DNA from: DASTPP01 sp035762175 | Lineage (GTDB): Bacteria > Myxococcota_A > Polyangia > Polyangiales > Polyangiaceae | Direction: 5' to 3' | NCBI GenBank assembly: GCA_035762175.1 | Contig: DASTPP010000338.1 | Span: 1 to 35,076 of the forward strand | DNA: 35,076 nt | Shown: in pieces, positions 25,758 through 35,076 of the stretch | Layout of the letters: the number at the start of each line of letters is the position of its first letter | Position numbering within the stretch: the stretch's first letter is position 1 | Program-made: the position numbers and the translations under genes | The notes under the pieces: generated by a model | The model's database searches: none | Told to the model about the DNA's origin: nothing | Seen by the model: the letters and a program-made list of their open reading frames with translations, nothing else

Positions 25758-26951
25758 GTGACGACCCGCGCGACGCCGGCCGAGACCGCAGCGCCCCGGC
25801 CCCGGGTGTTCGTCTGGTTCGCGGCCTGGGCCGGCGTCTGCGTCGCCTGCATCTACCTCTGCCAGCCGATCTTGCGCGCCATCGGGGCCGAGCTCGGCCT
25901 GAGCGACCGCCGGGCGAGCCTCGTCGCGACCGCCACCCAGGTCGGCTACGGCGTCGGCATCTTCACCCTCGTGCCGCTCGGCGACTTCGCCCCGCGGCGG
26001 CGGCTGGTACTCACGAAGACGACGCTGCTCGCGCTCGCGGCGGTCGGCTGCGCGCTGAGCCCCTCGCTCCCGCTGCTCGCCCTCGCGAGCTTCTTCGTCG
26101 GCGTCTTCGCCACGAGCGCGCAAGACCTCGTGCCGATCGCCGCCGACCTCGCGCCCGCCGAGCGGCGCGGCCGCTCCGTCGGCTACGTCATGTCGGGGCT
26201 GATGCTCGGCATCTTGCTCTCGCGCACGCTCGCGGGCTGGGTCGCGGGCGCGCGCGGCTGGCGGGCCGTCTTCTTCGTCGGCGCCGCCGCCGTCGCCGCC
26301 TCGCTCGCGACCATGCTCCGCGCCTTCCCGGCGCTGCCGCCGCGGCCCGGGCGCGGCTCGGCCTGGTCGGCCTACGGCTCGATGGCCGGGCTGCTCCGGC
26401 GCCACCCCGCCCTGCGCGTCGCCGTGCTCCGCCACGGGCTGCTCGCCTTCGGCTTCTCGGCCTTCTGGACGAACCTCGCCTTCTTCCTCTCGGGCCCCCC
26501 CTACCGCTGGGCCCCCCCGCAGATCGGCCTGATGGGCCTGGCGGGCGCCGCCGGCGTGCTCGCGAGCACCGTCGCCGGGCGCCTCGCCGACGAGCGCGGG
26601 CCGCTCTTCGCCATCAGGATCGCCACGCTCGTCGCCGCCGGCTCCTTCTTGATGATGGGCGCCCTCGGCACCCGGGCCGGCGCGCTCATCGCCGGCACCG
26701 TCGTCTTCGACGTCGCCGTGCAGGCCTCGCTCGTCTCGCACCAGTCGCTCATCTACGGGCTCGACCCGGGCGCGCGGGCGCGCATCAACGGCATCTTCGT
26801 CAGCTCGCTCTTTCTCTTCTTCTCGCTCGGCTCCTCGCTCGGCGCGCTCGTCTGGTCGCGCTGGGGCTGGTTCGCCCTGATGGCTTGCGCCGGCGCCGCG
26901 AGCGCCCTCGCCTTCCTGCTGACGTCCGCGGGCCGCCGCCCGCCCCCATAG
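25758..26951 (+). CDS. MFS transporter
   Basis: 397 aa, about twelve membrane segments and short tails, typical of drug or metabolite exporters of the major facilitator superfamily. The loop after helix 2 is PLGDFAPRRRLVL, helices 4-5 contain VPIAADLAPAERRGRSVGYVMSGLMLGILLSRTLAGW, and helix 8 ends GRLADERGP. The Ala-rich pattern AAxLAPxxRRGRxVGxVMSGLLxGILLxR is common in the YgaY/arabinose-efflux-like group. GTG at 25758 is the start, shortly after a TAAGCT hexamer and 64 bp after selO. The substrate is unknown. Confidence 0.92.
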   Translation: MTTRATPAETAAPRPRVFVWFAAWAGVCVACIYLCQPILRAIGAELGLSDRRASLVATATQVGYGVGIFTLVPLGDFAPRRRLVLTKTTLLALAAVGCALSPSLPLLALASFFVGVFATSAQDLVPIAADLAPAERRGRSVGYVMSGLMLGILLSRTLAGWVAGARGWRAVFFVGAAAVAASLATMLRAFPALPPRPGRGSAWSAYGSMAGLLRRHPALRVAVLRHGLLAFGFSAFWTNLAFFLSGPPYRWAPPQIGLMGLAGAAGVLASTVAGRLADERGPLFAIRIATLVAAGSFLMMGALGTRAGALIAGTVVFDVAVQASLVSHQSLIYGLDPGARARINGIFVSSLFLFFSLGSSLGALVWSRWGWFALMACAGAASALAFLLTSAGRRPPP

Positions 26952-27284
26952 CGCGGGGCGCGCGGGCGGCCGCGCGGCGCCCGGGCGCGGGGCGGGGCGT
27001 GCGATCGCAAACGCCGGCGCCGTCGCCCCGCCCCGACACCCCCGACCGAGCGCGGGCGCGCGTCGCCCGGCCGCACCGGGCCGCGCGGCGGCTTCGCGAT
27101 ATCGCTTTTCTCGATGCCGGGCGGCCATTTATCTATTTGAATGCCGACGGTTTGCCCCGCACGCTACGGGCTGAAACCACCGGCCGAAGGCCGCGCGGTC
27201 GAAGAGAGCGGCCCCCTCCGCGCGCCGCGGCGGCCGCGGGGCCCGCACCCCCCCCGAGCGCCGCCGGCGGGGCGGCTAGTCACC
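26952..27284. promoter_or_regulatory. Promoter-bearing gap before the kinase operon
   Basis: No gene is seen. Around 27095-27145 the DNA is notably AT-rich, with the 10-bp palindrome GCGATATCGC (27096-27105) and an ATTTATCTATTTGAAT stretch about 140-160 bp before the kinase ATG. This is the likely promoter region for the kinase and receiver genes. I could not assign a sigma-factor class. Confidence 0.45.
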
Positions 27285-28730
<1,446 letters not shown>

Positions 28731-28806
28731 CCCGGGCCGCCCCCGCCACGCCCCCCCTTCGAACCGCCAACCCCCTTCGCCCACGAACCAGCCACGAGGT
28801 ATCACC

Positions 28807-29286
28807 ATGCGAGGCACGCTCGACACCCTGCCCGACTACGACCCCGAAACGACGCTGCCGCCGCCTTACGCCGCGCTGCCCCCGGGCCCGGCGCAGGTGC
28901 TGCTCGCCGAAGACGACCCCGCGATGCGCGAGCTCGTCGCGGTCGCGCTCGCGGGCGACGGCTACCGCGTCCTCGAGGCGGCCGACGGCCTCGCCTTCGC
29001 GACGCGCCTCTCGCAGCTCATCTTTTCCGAATGGCCCGAGGGCCCCATCGACGTCATCGTGTCCGACCTGCGCATGCCGACCTTCAACGGCCTCGACATC
29101 GTCGCGGCCCTGCGCGACGCCGGCGTGCAGACGCCCGTCGTGCTGATGACCGCCTTCCCGAGCGACGAGACGCGCGAGCGGGCGCGCGAGCTCGGCGCCG
29201 TCCTCTTCGACAAGCCCTTCGAGCTCGACGACCTGCGCGCCTGCGTGACCAGGCTGCTGCAGGCGAAGGGGGGGGCGCCGCACTGA
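28807..29286 (+). CDS. Single-domain response regulator (receiver only)
   Basis: 159 aa. A 28-residue N-terminal extension rich in Pro precedes one receiver domain: Glu35, Asp36 and Asp37 in LLAEDDPAM, phospho-acceptor Asp87 in VIVSDLRMP, Thr115 in LMTAF and Lys136 in FDKPFEL. No output domain follows. It may pass phosphate on, act by protein contact like CheY, or act as a sink for the upstream kinase. A GAGGT ribosome site precedes the ATG at 28807. Confidence 0.93.
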   Translation: MRGTLDTLPDYDPETTLPPPYAALPPGPAQVLLAEDDPAMRELVAVALAGDGYRVLEAADGLAFATRLSQLIFSEWPEGPIDVIVSDLRMPTFNGLDIVAALRDAGVQTPVVLMTAFPSDETRERARELGAVLFDKPFELDDLRACVTRLLQAKGGAPH

Positions 29287-29330
29287 GCGCGAGGCCCCGC
29301 CGGCGGGCGCCGCGGCCGGCCGTCCCCCCC

Positions 29331-29348
29331 GCCGCCGAGCTCGGCGGC
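29331..29348 (+). terminator. 18-bp palindrome after the receiver gene
   Basis: GCCGCCGAGCTCGGCGGC is a perfect palindrome 45 bases after the receiver stop and 41 bases before the hybrid kinase start. It can form a GC-rich hairpin. There is no T-tract, so partial termination or a cruciform-type site are both possible. Confidence 0.4.
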
Positions 29349-29388
29349 TGAGCTTGCGACGCCCGCCCCGCGCGTCACGCTGCCGACC

Positions 29389-31434
29389 ATGAACGCCCCC
29401 CCCCCCGGCGAGCCCTCGCCAGCAGCCCCCGCCGCGCCCGCCGCCCGGGCGGCGGGCGCGGCGCGCCCCGTCGAGGGCGAAGTGCCCTTGCAGATCGTCG
29501 CCGACGCCCTGCCCCAGCTCGTCTGGACGACCGACGCCCAGGGTTATCACGATTATTTCAACCGCCGCTGGTACGAATACACGGGGCTGACGCCCGAGGC
29601 CTGCGCGGGCGACGGCTGGCGGCAGGCCTTCCACCCCGACGACATGGTCGAGACCGAGCGGCGCTGGCGCCGCAGCCTCGCCACGGGCGAGCCCTACGAG
29701 ACCGAGTACCGCTGCCGCCGCCACGACGGGCGGTGGCGGTGGTTCCTCGGCCGCGCGCTGCCCGTGCGCGACGCCGAGGGGCGCGTGCTCCGCTGGTTCG
29801 GGACCTGCACCGACATCGACGACCAGAAGCGGGTCGAAGCGGCGCTCGCCGAGAGCGAGAGCCGCTTTCGCAACATGGCCGACCACGCGCCCGTCATGCT
29901 CTGGGTGACCGACCCCGGGGGGCGCTGCACGTACCTGAACCGCAAGTGGTACGAGTTCACCGGCCGGCCCGAGGTGATGAACGGCCTCGGCACGGGCTGG
30001 CTCGACGCGACGCACCCCGACGACCGCCCCCTCGCCGCCCGGGCCTTCGCCGCGGCCAACGCGCGGCGCGAGCCCTTCCGGGTCGAGTACCGGCTGCGCT
30101 GCGCCGACGGCTCGTACCGCTGGGCCATCGACTCGGCCTCGCCGCGCTTCGGCCCGGGCGGCGAGCTCCTCGGGTACGTCGGGTCGGTCATCGACATCAG
30201 CGAGCGCAAGCGCGTCGAGCAGGAGCGCGAGGGCCTCTTGCACCAAGAGCAGGCCGCGCGCCGGGCCGCCGAGGAGGCGAGCCGCCTCAAGGACGAGTTC
30301 CTCGCGACGGTGTCGCACGAGCTGCGCACGCCCCTCAACGCCATGCTCGGCTGGCTGCAGATGCTGCGCGCGGGCGGGCTCGCCCCGCCGCAGCAAGAGC
30401 ACGCCCTCGCCACCGTCGAGCGCAACGCGCGCGCCCAGGCGCAGCTCGTCGAAGACCTGCTCGACGTCAGCCGCATCGTCTCGGGCAAGCTGCGCCTCGA
30501 GGTCGCCCCCGTCGACCTCGCCGCCGTCGTCGAGCAAGCGCTCGAGTCGGCCCGGCCCGCCGCCAACGCCAAGGGCGTCCGCCTCGAGACCGCCGCGCCG
30601 GCGGGCCCCTGCGTCGTGACGGGCGACGCGGCGCGCCTGCAGCAAATCGTGTGGAACTTGCTCTCGAACGCCGTCAAGTTCACCCCCGAGGGCGGCCGCG
30701 TCGAGGTGCGCCTCGGGCACGAGGGCGCGCACGCCGTGCTGCGCGTCGCCGACACCGGCCGCGGCATCGAACCCGACTTCTTGCCCCACGTCTTCGAGCG
30801 CTTCCGCCAGGCCGAGGGCGGCGCGACCCGGCGCGTCGGCGGCCTCGGCCTGGGCCTCGCGATCGTGCGGCACCTGGCCGAGATGCACGGCGGCACCGTC
30901 GGCGCCGAGAGCGAGGGCGAGGGCAGGGGCGCGACCTTCACCGTCCGGCTGCCGCTCGTGCGCCACGCCCTCGCCGAGTCGGGCCGGCCCCGCCCGCCGC
31001 CGCCCGGCCTCGGCCTGCCCTGCTCGCCCGAGCTCGCGGGCCTGCGCGTGCTCGTCGTCGACGACGAGCCCGACGCGCGCGATCTCGTGCGCGCCCTGCT
31101 CGAGGGCTGCGGCGCCCGCGTCTCGACCGCCGCCTCCGCCGCCGAGGCGCTCGAGCTCCTGCGCGCCGAGCGCCCCGACGTGCTCGTCAGCGACCTCGCC
31201 ATGCCCCACGAAGACGGCTACGATCTCATCCGCAAGGTGCGCGCCCTGCCCCCCGACGAGGGCGGCCGAACCCCCGCGCTCGCCCTGACCGCCTACGCCC
31301 GCGCCCAGGACCGCACCCGCGTCCTGCTCGCCGGCTTCGGCAGCCACGTGCCCAAGCCCGTCGAGCCCCTCGAGCTCATCGCCGTCATCGTCTCGCTCAC
31401 CGGGCACCTGCGCCGCCCGCCGCCGCCCGCCTGA
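29389..31434 (+). CDS. Hybrid histidine kinase (PAS-PAS-HisKA-HATPase-REC)
   Basis: 681 aa, no membrane segment, so probably cytoplasmic. A Pro/Ala-rich start precedes two PAS/PAC units (about 32-147 and 155-275), both with YFNRRWYEYTGL-type cores; the first ends FGTCTDIDDQKR, the second YVGSVIDISERKR. HisKA has His310 in ATVSHELRTPLNAMLGWLQ, then HATPase with N box NLLSNAVKFT, G1 VADTGRGIEP and G2 GLGLGLAIVRHLAE. A C-terminal receiver carries Asp602 in VLVSDLAMP and Lys656 in VPKPVEP. It is typical of myxobacterial orphan hybrid kinases. It lies 102 bp downstream of the receiver-only gene. The signal and the final acceptor are unknown. Confidence 0.95.
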   Translation: MNAPPPGEPSPAAPAAPAARAAGAARPVEGEVPLQIVADALPQLVWTTDAQGYHDYFNRRWYEYTGLTPEACAGDGWRQAFHPDDMVETERRWRRSLATGEPYETEYRCRRHDGRWRWFLGRALPVRDAEGRVLRWFGTCTDIDDQKRVEAALAESESRFRNMADHAPVMLWVTDPGGRCTYLNRKWYEFTGRPEVMNGLGTGWLDATHPDDRPLAARAFAAANARREPFRVEYRLRCADGSYRWAIDSASPRFGPGGELLGYVGSVIDISERKRVEQEREGLLHQEQAARRAAEEASRLKDEFLATVSHELRTPLNAMLGWLQMLRAGGLAPPQQEHALATVERNARAQAQLVEDLLDVSRIVSGKLRLEVAPVDLAAVVEQALESARPAANAKGVRLETAAPAGPCVVTGDAARLQQIVWNLLSNAVKFTPEGGRVEVRLGHEGAHAVLRVADTGRGIEPDFLPHVFERFRQAEGGATRRVGGLGLGLAIVRHLAEMHGGTVGAESEGEGRGATFTVRLPLVRHALAESGRPRPPPPGLGLPCSPELAGLRVLVVDDEPDARDLVRALLEGCGARVSTAASAAEALELLRAERPDVLVSDLAMPHEDGYDLIRKVRALPPDEGGRTPALALTAYARAQDRTRVLLAGFGSHVPKPVEPLELIAVIVSLTGHLRRPPPPA

Positions 31435-31674
31435 CCCGGGCCCCGGGCGGCTCGCCGCGCGCGCGCCGAGCGAAATCGATGCGAGCCGCGGGGGTTCCGA
31501 ATGGGGGCGCGGCGGCCGGAGGCCCAACCTCGGTCGCGCCGCCCTGAGCCCCCGCCGCCGCACCCCGGCGCATCGAGAAAACCGAACCGACGCGGAAGTT
31601 TATCGACGGGCCGGCGCCCCCCGCCCGCACCATCTTGCTCGCCGAGAGCCGGGGCCTCCCGGCCCATCGACCCC

Positions 31675-32391
31675 ATGCGCGCGCCCCGCGTCCCACCGAC
31701 CGTCGCCCTCGCCCTCGCCCTCGCCCTCGCTTGCCTGACCGCGCCCGCGATCGCCTCGGCCCAGTCGCTCATCGTCAGCGTGCCTAGCACCGACGTCACG
31801 CGCGACGGCGTCACCATGATCGCCCACGAATCGCAGCTCAACACCTGGAGCCAGCCCTACCCCTATTGGAACTCGTTCACCTTCGCCACCCGGGGCATCG
31901 GCCACAACATCGAGCTCGCCGCCACGCTCTACGGCGTCAGCCGCCCGGGCTCGGGCAACGTCGCGCTCGCGCTCGGCTACAAGCACCGCGTCCCCCTGGC
32001 CCCGGGCTCGCCCTGGGAGCCGGTGCTGGCCGTCGGGCAGATGTTCCCCGCTTCGCTGACGGACGGCAGCGTGGGCACCTGGACGTACGGCGTCGCCAGC
32101 GCCCGCGTGCCCGGCCTCAAGACGCGCCTGACCGCCGGGCCGAGCTACGGCTCCCGGCAGATCTTCGGCCGAACCGCCCTCAGCGCCATCGTCGGCATCG
32201 AGCAGCCCCTCACGCCGCGCGTCAGCCTCATCGCCGACTGGTTCTCGGGCCGCCACGACCTCGGCGCGGTGGTGCCCGGGGTCCAGTTCAACGCGTCGCA
32301 CGCGCTCATCATCATCGCCGGCTTCAAGCTGCCGAACTCGAAGCGCGCCGGCCCCCCCTCGGCGCTCGTCGAGGTGACGTACGAGTTCTGA
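31675..32391 (+). CDS. Small outer-membrane beta-barrel protein
   Basis: 238 aa from ATG at 31675. A signal peptide (1 to about 29, ending AIASA) is followed by alternating strands such as SFTFATRGIGHNIELAATLYG, NVALALGYKHRV and SALSAIVGIEQPLTP, and the C terminus is EVTYEF with a terminal Phe, the usual outer-membrane barrel signal. The length suggests about 8-12 strands. No substrate or function can be read from the sequence. The upstream 240 bp hold an AT-richer TTTATC stretch near 31598-31603 that could be a promoter. Confidence 0.82.
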   Translation: MRAPRVPPTVALALALALACLTAPAIASAQSLIVSVPSTDVTRDGVTMIAHESQLNTWSQPYPYWNSFTFATRGIGHNIELAATLYGVSRPGSGNVALALGYKHRVPLAPGSPWEPVLAVGQMFPASLTDGSVGTWTYGVASARVPGLKTRLTAGPSYGSRQIFGRTALSAIVGIEQPLTPRVSLIADWFSGRHDLGAVVPGVQFNASHALIIIAGFKLPNSKRAGPPSALVEVTYEF

Positions 32392-32421
32392 GCGCCCCGC
32401 CGCGCCGCCCCCGCCCGCGCG

Positions 32422-32964
32422 CTACCCCCCGCCGATCGCCTTGAAGAAGATCGCGTTCTTCGCCGGCCGCCCGTCCGGGTCGAGGGCATACTCGGGGATG
32501 CCGCCCACGTACGTGTAGCCGAGCGTCTCGTAGAACGCGCGGGCGCCGCCGGGGCCCTCGCTGGTGTCGAGAAAGAGCAAGCGGACCGAGCGCTCGCGCG
32601 CGCGCCGCTCGAGCTCGCCCATCAGCCGCGCGGCGACGCCCCGGCGGCGGCGCGAGGGCAGCACCATGACCTTGCACACCTCGGCCCGGTGCCGGCCGTT
32701 CGGCCGCGACTCGAACGCGAGCTGCCCGCTGCCCACGATCGGGCCGCCCGGGCCCTCGCGCGCCACGAGCAGCGCGCGCCCCCCCGCCTCGATCGGCGGC
32801 CCGAGCGCGCCCCAGTAGTCGGCGGCCTCGGCCTCGGAGAGCGGCGCGAGAAAGCCGATCGACGCGCCGCCCTCGACGCACGCCCGCAGCAGCCCCGAAA
32901 GCTCGCCGCGGGCGGCCGCGAGCCCGGGGGCGTCCAAGAACTCGAGGCAAAGGTCCGTCGCCAT
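32422..32964 (-). CDS. GNAT-family N-acetyltransferase
   Basis: 180 aa. The acetyl-CoA-binding motif is VCKVMVLPSRRRRGVAARLMGELERRA (Q/RxxGxG/A type, about 95-120), followed by LLFLDTSEGPGGARAFYETLGYTYVGGIPEYA, the typical GNAT strand 5/helix 4 region ending in FYExLGY. The substrate is not defined; small-molecule or peptide acetylation are both possible. The start ATG at 32964 lies six bases after TAGGAT. It lies 27 bp downstream of the kinase-ATPase gene stop on the same strand. Confidence 0.92.
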   Translation of the reverse strand: MATDLCLEFLDAPGLAAARGELSGLLRACVEGGASIGFLAPLSEAEAADYWGALGPPIEAGGRALLVAREGPGGPIVGSGQLAFESRPNGRHRAEVCKVMVLPSRRRRGVAARLMGELERRARERSVRLLFLDTSEGPGGARAFYETLGYTYVGGIPEYALDPDGRPAKNAIFFKAIGGG

Positions 32965-32970
32965 CGGCCG

Positions 32971-32976
32971 ATCCTA
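32971..32976 (-). promoter_or_regulatory. -10-like TAGGAT close to GNAT start
   Basis: On the minus strand TAGGAT is followed by six bases and the ATG at 32964, the geometry of a leaderless transcript. It sits in the 27-bp gap after the kinase-ATPase gene. No -35 is evident. Confidence 0.45.
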
Positions 32977-32991
32977 CCCCGGGCGCGCCCC

Positions 32992-35076
32992 TCAGCCCCT
33001 CGCCTTCGCCTCGCCCTCCAGCAGCGCGAGCGCCGTCCGGGGCGTCAGGTAGCTGTCGCTCTTCATCGCCAGCCGGATGGTCTTGAAGTGAATGCGCGAG
33101 TCGCCCAAGACCGCCGCCAGCGTCAGCGCGTTGTGAAAGTACACGTTGACGAGCTTCGGGCTCCCGCCCGAGCGCGCGAACAAGAGCTGCCGCGACGCCG
33201 CGTCGAGCTCGAACTGGCCGGCCCCGCCCACGGTCGAGAGGCGGTAGTCGATGTACTCGACCATCTCGCCCTGGGTCATCGGCCGCAGCGTCACGGCCTC
33301 GGCGCCGAAGGCGAAGCCCAGCGCCTCGGGCCGCCCGGCGAGCTCGGCGGCGAGCCCCTCGGCCCCCGTCAGCACGAGGCCCATGCGCCCCCTCTGCGCC
33401 GCCCGCCGCAGCGCCGAGAGCTCGCGCAGCGTCTCGGCGTCGGACGGGTCGAGCCCGTCGACCACCACGGTCACGATCACGTCGGGCCGCGTCGGCGGCA
33501 CCGCCTGCGCCAGGAACGCCTCGAGCAAGAAGCGCTGGCTCGCGCCCTGGTCGGCCAGCACGCCCGCCTGCCGGCAGAGCGCCACCACGATGCCCGCCCC
33601 GAAGAGGAGCTGCGGCTCGACGACGTGCACCTGCACGCCGGGGAACTTGCACTCGAGCATCTCGCAGGTGAAGGTTCGCCCGCTGCCGCCCGCGCCCTGC
33701 ACGACGCAGACCCGGCCCGACGTGACCGCCGAGGCCACGGCCTGCAGCGCCGCCGCGAAGGGCCCCTCGTGCCAGTAGTACTCTTCGCGCCGGATGTCGC
33801 TGAAGGGGTGGTCGCGGAAGCCGTAGAACTCGCGGTAGCTGCGCTCCAGCGGCGAGCGCGACGCGGCGACCACGCTCGCCATGAGGCCCGTGCCCGTCGG
33901 CGGGTCGAAGTCGGGCGGCGGCCGCCACGACGCGCCCGGGGCCGCCGGCGGCGCGGGCCCCCACGAGCCCAGGCCGGGCGGGGGCGGCAGCGAGCCGGGC
34001 GGCGGGGGCAACGAGCCGCCGGGCGCCCGGCCCGAGTCGGCCGCCGCGGGCCACGATGACGGCGCAGGCGGCGGCCGCACCGAGCCGCCGGCCCCGGGCC
34101 ACCCCGAGTCACCCGGCAGCGGCAGCGCCTCGCCCGAGGCCCGCGCCACCTCGCCCGAGGCCCGCGCCACCTCGCCCGCCGGTCGCATCGCCTCGCCCGC
34201 GGGCCGCCTCGCCTCGCCCGCGGGCCACATCGCCTCGCCCGGCGGCGGCCGCGGCGACCCGCCGGGCGGCGGCTGGGCCGAATCGCCGGGCGGGGGCCAG
34301 GCCGAGTCGACCGCCGGGGGCGGCCCCGCCTCGCCGGGCGCGGGCCGCGCCGCCTCGCCCCCGAGCAAGGCCTGCTCGCGCCGGCGCACCACGCTGCGGC
34401 GGAGCAAGAGCATCTCGTCGAGCTTCTGCACCAGCAGCCTCGCGGCCGGCCGCTCGTGCGGCTGCTTGCTCATGCACCGGCGAATGAGCTCGGCGAGGCC
34501 CGGGTCCATCGCGGGGAGCTTCGCGCGCGGGTCGGGCACGGGCTCGGCGTAGTGCGCCTGCATGGACGCGAAGATGTCGCCCGCGGGGTAGGGGATGGAG
34601 CCGACGAGCAGGTGGTAGAACGTGCAGCCGAGGCTGTAGACGTCGGCCGCCGGGGTGACCGGCGTGCTCGACCACTGCTCGGGGCTCATGTAGAAGGGCG
34701 TGCCCTCGAGCTGGTTGGGCACGCCCGGGCCGATGGTGCCGCCGCCGGCCTGAAAGGCGAGCCCGAAGTCGGCGATCTTGAGCACGCCGGCGGGCGTCAA
34801 GAGCAGGTTCGAGGGCTTGATGTCGCGGTGAATGATGCCGTACGTCTCGGCGAGCGCGAGCGCGTCGGCCGCCTCGCGCATTCGCTCCATCACGAACTGC
34901 TCGGGCAGCCGGCCCCCCTGCCGCTTCGCCGCCCGGCTCATCGAGGTGCCCTCGACGTACTCCATCGCGATGAAGCGAAAGTCGGGCGTCTCGCCGACCT
35001 GGAAGATCTGCACCACGTTCGGGTGCACCAGGCGCGCGGCCGCCCGCGCCTCGCGCAAGAAGCGCTCGTGCTGCTC
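32992..35076 (-). CDS. Ser/Thr protein kinase fused to a degenerate ExeA/GspA-like ATPase (5' end missing)
   Basis: 694 codons are visible; the N-terminal kinase lobe lies beyond the right edge. The visible kinase has the catalytic loop IIHRDIKPSNLLL, ADFGLAF, the activation-loop end MSPEQW and subdomain IX DVYSLGCTFYHLL, so it looks active. A linker of roughly 190 residues rich in Pro/Gly/Ala follows, including seven-residue repeats. The C-terminal part starts FYGFRDHPFSD, the hallmark of ExeA/GspA-type AAA ATPases. Its Walker A reads GAGGSGRT, with Arg for the catalytic Lys, and Walker B reads VTVVVDGLD, with Gly after the Asp instead of Glu. ATP hydrolysis by this domain is therefore doubtful. 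No membrane segment is visible. The target is unknown. Confidence 0.92.
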   Translation of the reverse strand, partial: EQHERFLREARAAARLVHPNVVQIFQVGETPDFRFIAMEYVEGTSMSRAAKRQGGRLPEQFVMERMREAADALALAETYGIIHRDIKPSNLLLTPAGVLKIADFGLAFQAGGGTIGPGVPNQLEGTPFYMSPEQWSSTPVTPAADVYSLGCTFYHLLVGSIPYPAGDIFASMQAHYAEPVPDPRAKLPAMDPGLAELIRRCMSKQPHERPAARLLVQKLDEMLLLRRSVVRRREQALLGGEAARPAPGEAGPPPAVDSAWPPPGDSAQPPPGGSPRPPPGEAMWPAGEARRPAGEAMRPAGEVARASGEVARASGEALPLPGDSGWPGAGGSVRPPPAPSSWPAAADSGRAPGGSLPPPPGSLPPPPGLGSWGPAPPAAPGASWRPPPDFDPPTGTGLMASVVAASRSPLERSYREFYGFRDHPFSDIRREEYYWHEGPFAAALQAVASAVTSGRVCVVQGAGGSGRTFTCEMLECKFPGVQVHVVEPQLLFGAGIVVALCRQAGVLADQGASQRFLLEAFLAQAVPPTRPDVIVTVVVDGLDPSDAETLRELSALRRAAQRGRMGLVLTGAEGLAAELAGRPEALGFAFGAEAVTLRPMTQGEMVEYIDYRLSTVGGAGQFELDAASRQLLFARSGGSPKLVNVYFHNALTLAAVLGDSRIHFKTIRLAMKSDSYLTPRTALALLEGEAKARG
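34129..34240. repeat. 21-bp coding repeats in the kinase linker
   Basis: CTCGCCC recurs at 34129, 34150, 34171, 34192, 34213 and 34234, exactly 21 bp apart. The units encode heptads such as GEVARAS and GEAMRPA. Two adjacent units near 34129-34170 are nearly identical, so slippage could change the linker length. Confidence 0.8.

Noticed and set aside
26952..27284. Sigma-54 promoter before the NtrB-like kinase
   Set aside because: I searched for the GG/GC -24/-12 pattern by eye and found no adequate match; only a general AT-rich stretch is present.
34129..34240. Possible CRISPR or regulatory repeat array
   Set aside because: The 21-bp units are in frame and contiguous in the protein linker; there are no unique spacers.

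Overview
The window is very GC-rich DNA with strong G/C bias at third codon positions. Its content is typical of a predatory or soil delta-proteobacterium, most likely Myxococcota/Polyangia: many histidine kinases, a Hanks-type kinase with a proline-rich linker, Gly-rich Cys-rich lipoproteins and a secreted subtilase. The genus cannot be read from the sequence. I see no rRNA, tRNA, CRISPR array, transposase or phage gene.

Layout. 1-101: possible 3' end of a plus-strand gene. 172-8312 (minus strand): TonB-like protein, CAP-like lipoprotein, GGDEF protein with an alpha-toroid-like N-terminal region, PhoR-type histidine kinase, luciferase-like monooxygenase, SAM methyltransferase. 8429-10080 (plus): small hypothetical protein and an outer-membrane barrel. 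10157-12260 (minus): two tandem, mutually homologous coiled-coil proteins. 12665-16357 (minus): tightly packed saccharide operon of glycosyltransferase, UDP-galactopyranose mutase (glf) and GH1-like protein, read in that order. 16757-18319 (minus): secreted S8 protease. 18679-20566 (plus): LytS-type kinase and LytTR regulator, divergent from the protease. 20724-21938 (minus): Cys-rich lipoprotein. 22690-26951 (plus): MFS transporter, selO, MFS transporter. 27285-31434 (plus): membrane kinase, lone receiver protein, PAS-PAS hybrid kinase. 31675-32391 (plus): second outer-membrane barrel. 32422-35076 (minus): GNAT acetyltransferase and a Ser/Thr kinase fused to a degenerate ExeA-like ATPase, cut by the right edge.

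The most striking signal is the 359-bp space between the secreted protease and the LytS/LytTR pair. It holds two arrays of three CGTTCC-core elements. Each array has an exact 21-bp period, the two arrays are inverted, and each points towards its own gene. A 21-bp period is the geometry of LytTR direct-repeat operators, so the regulator probably controls both its own operon and the protease. The second item of interest is the coiled-coil pair, which share an internal tyrosine motif and a C-terminal VK/LK-x-IEG motif, and have a 17-bp dyad in the upstream region. Several genes carry a TAnnnT (-10 like) hexamer only 6-10 nt before the start codon, suggesting very short leaders.
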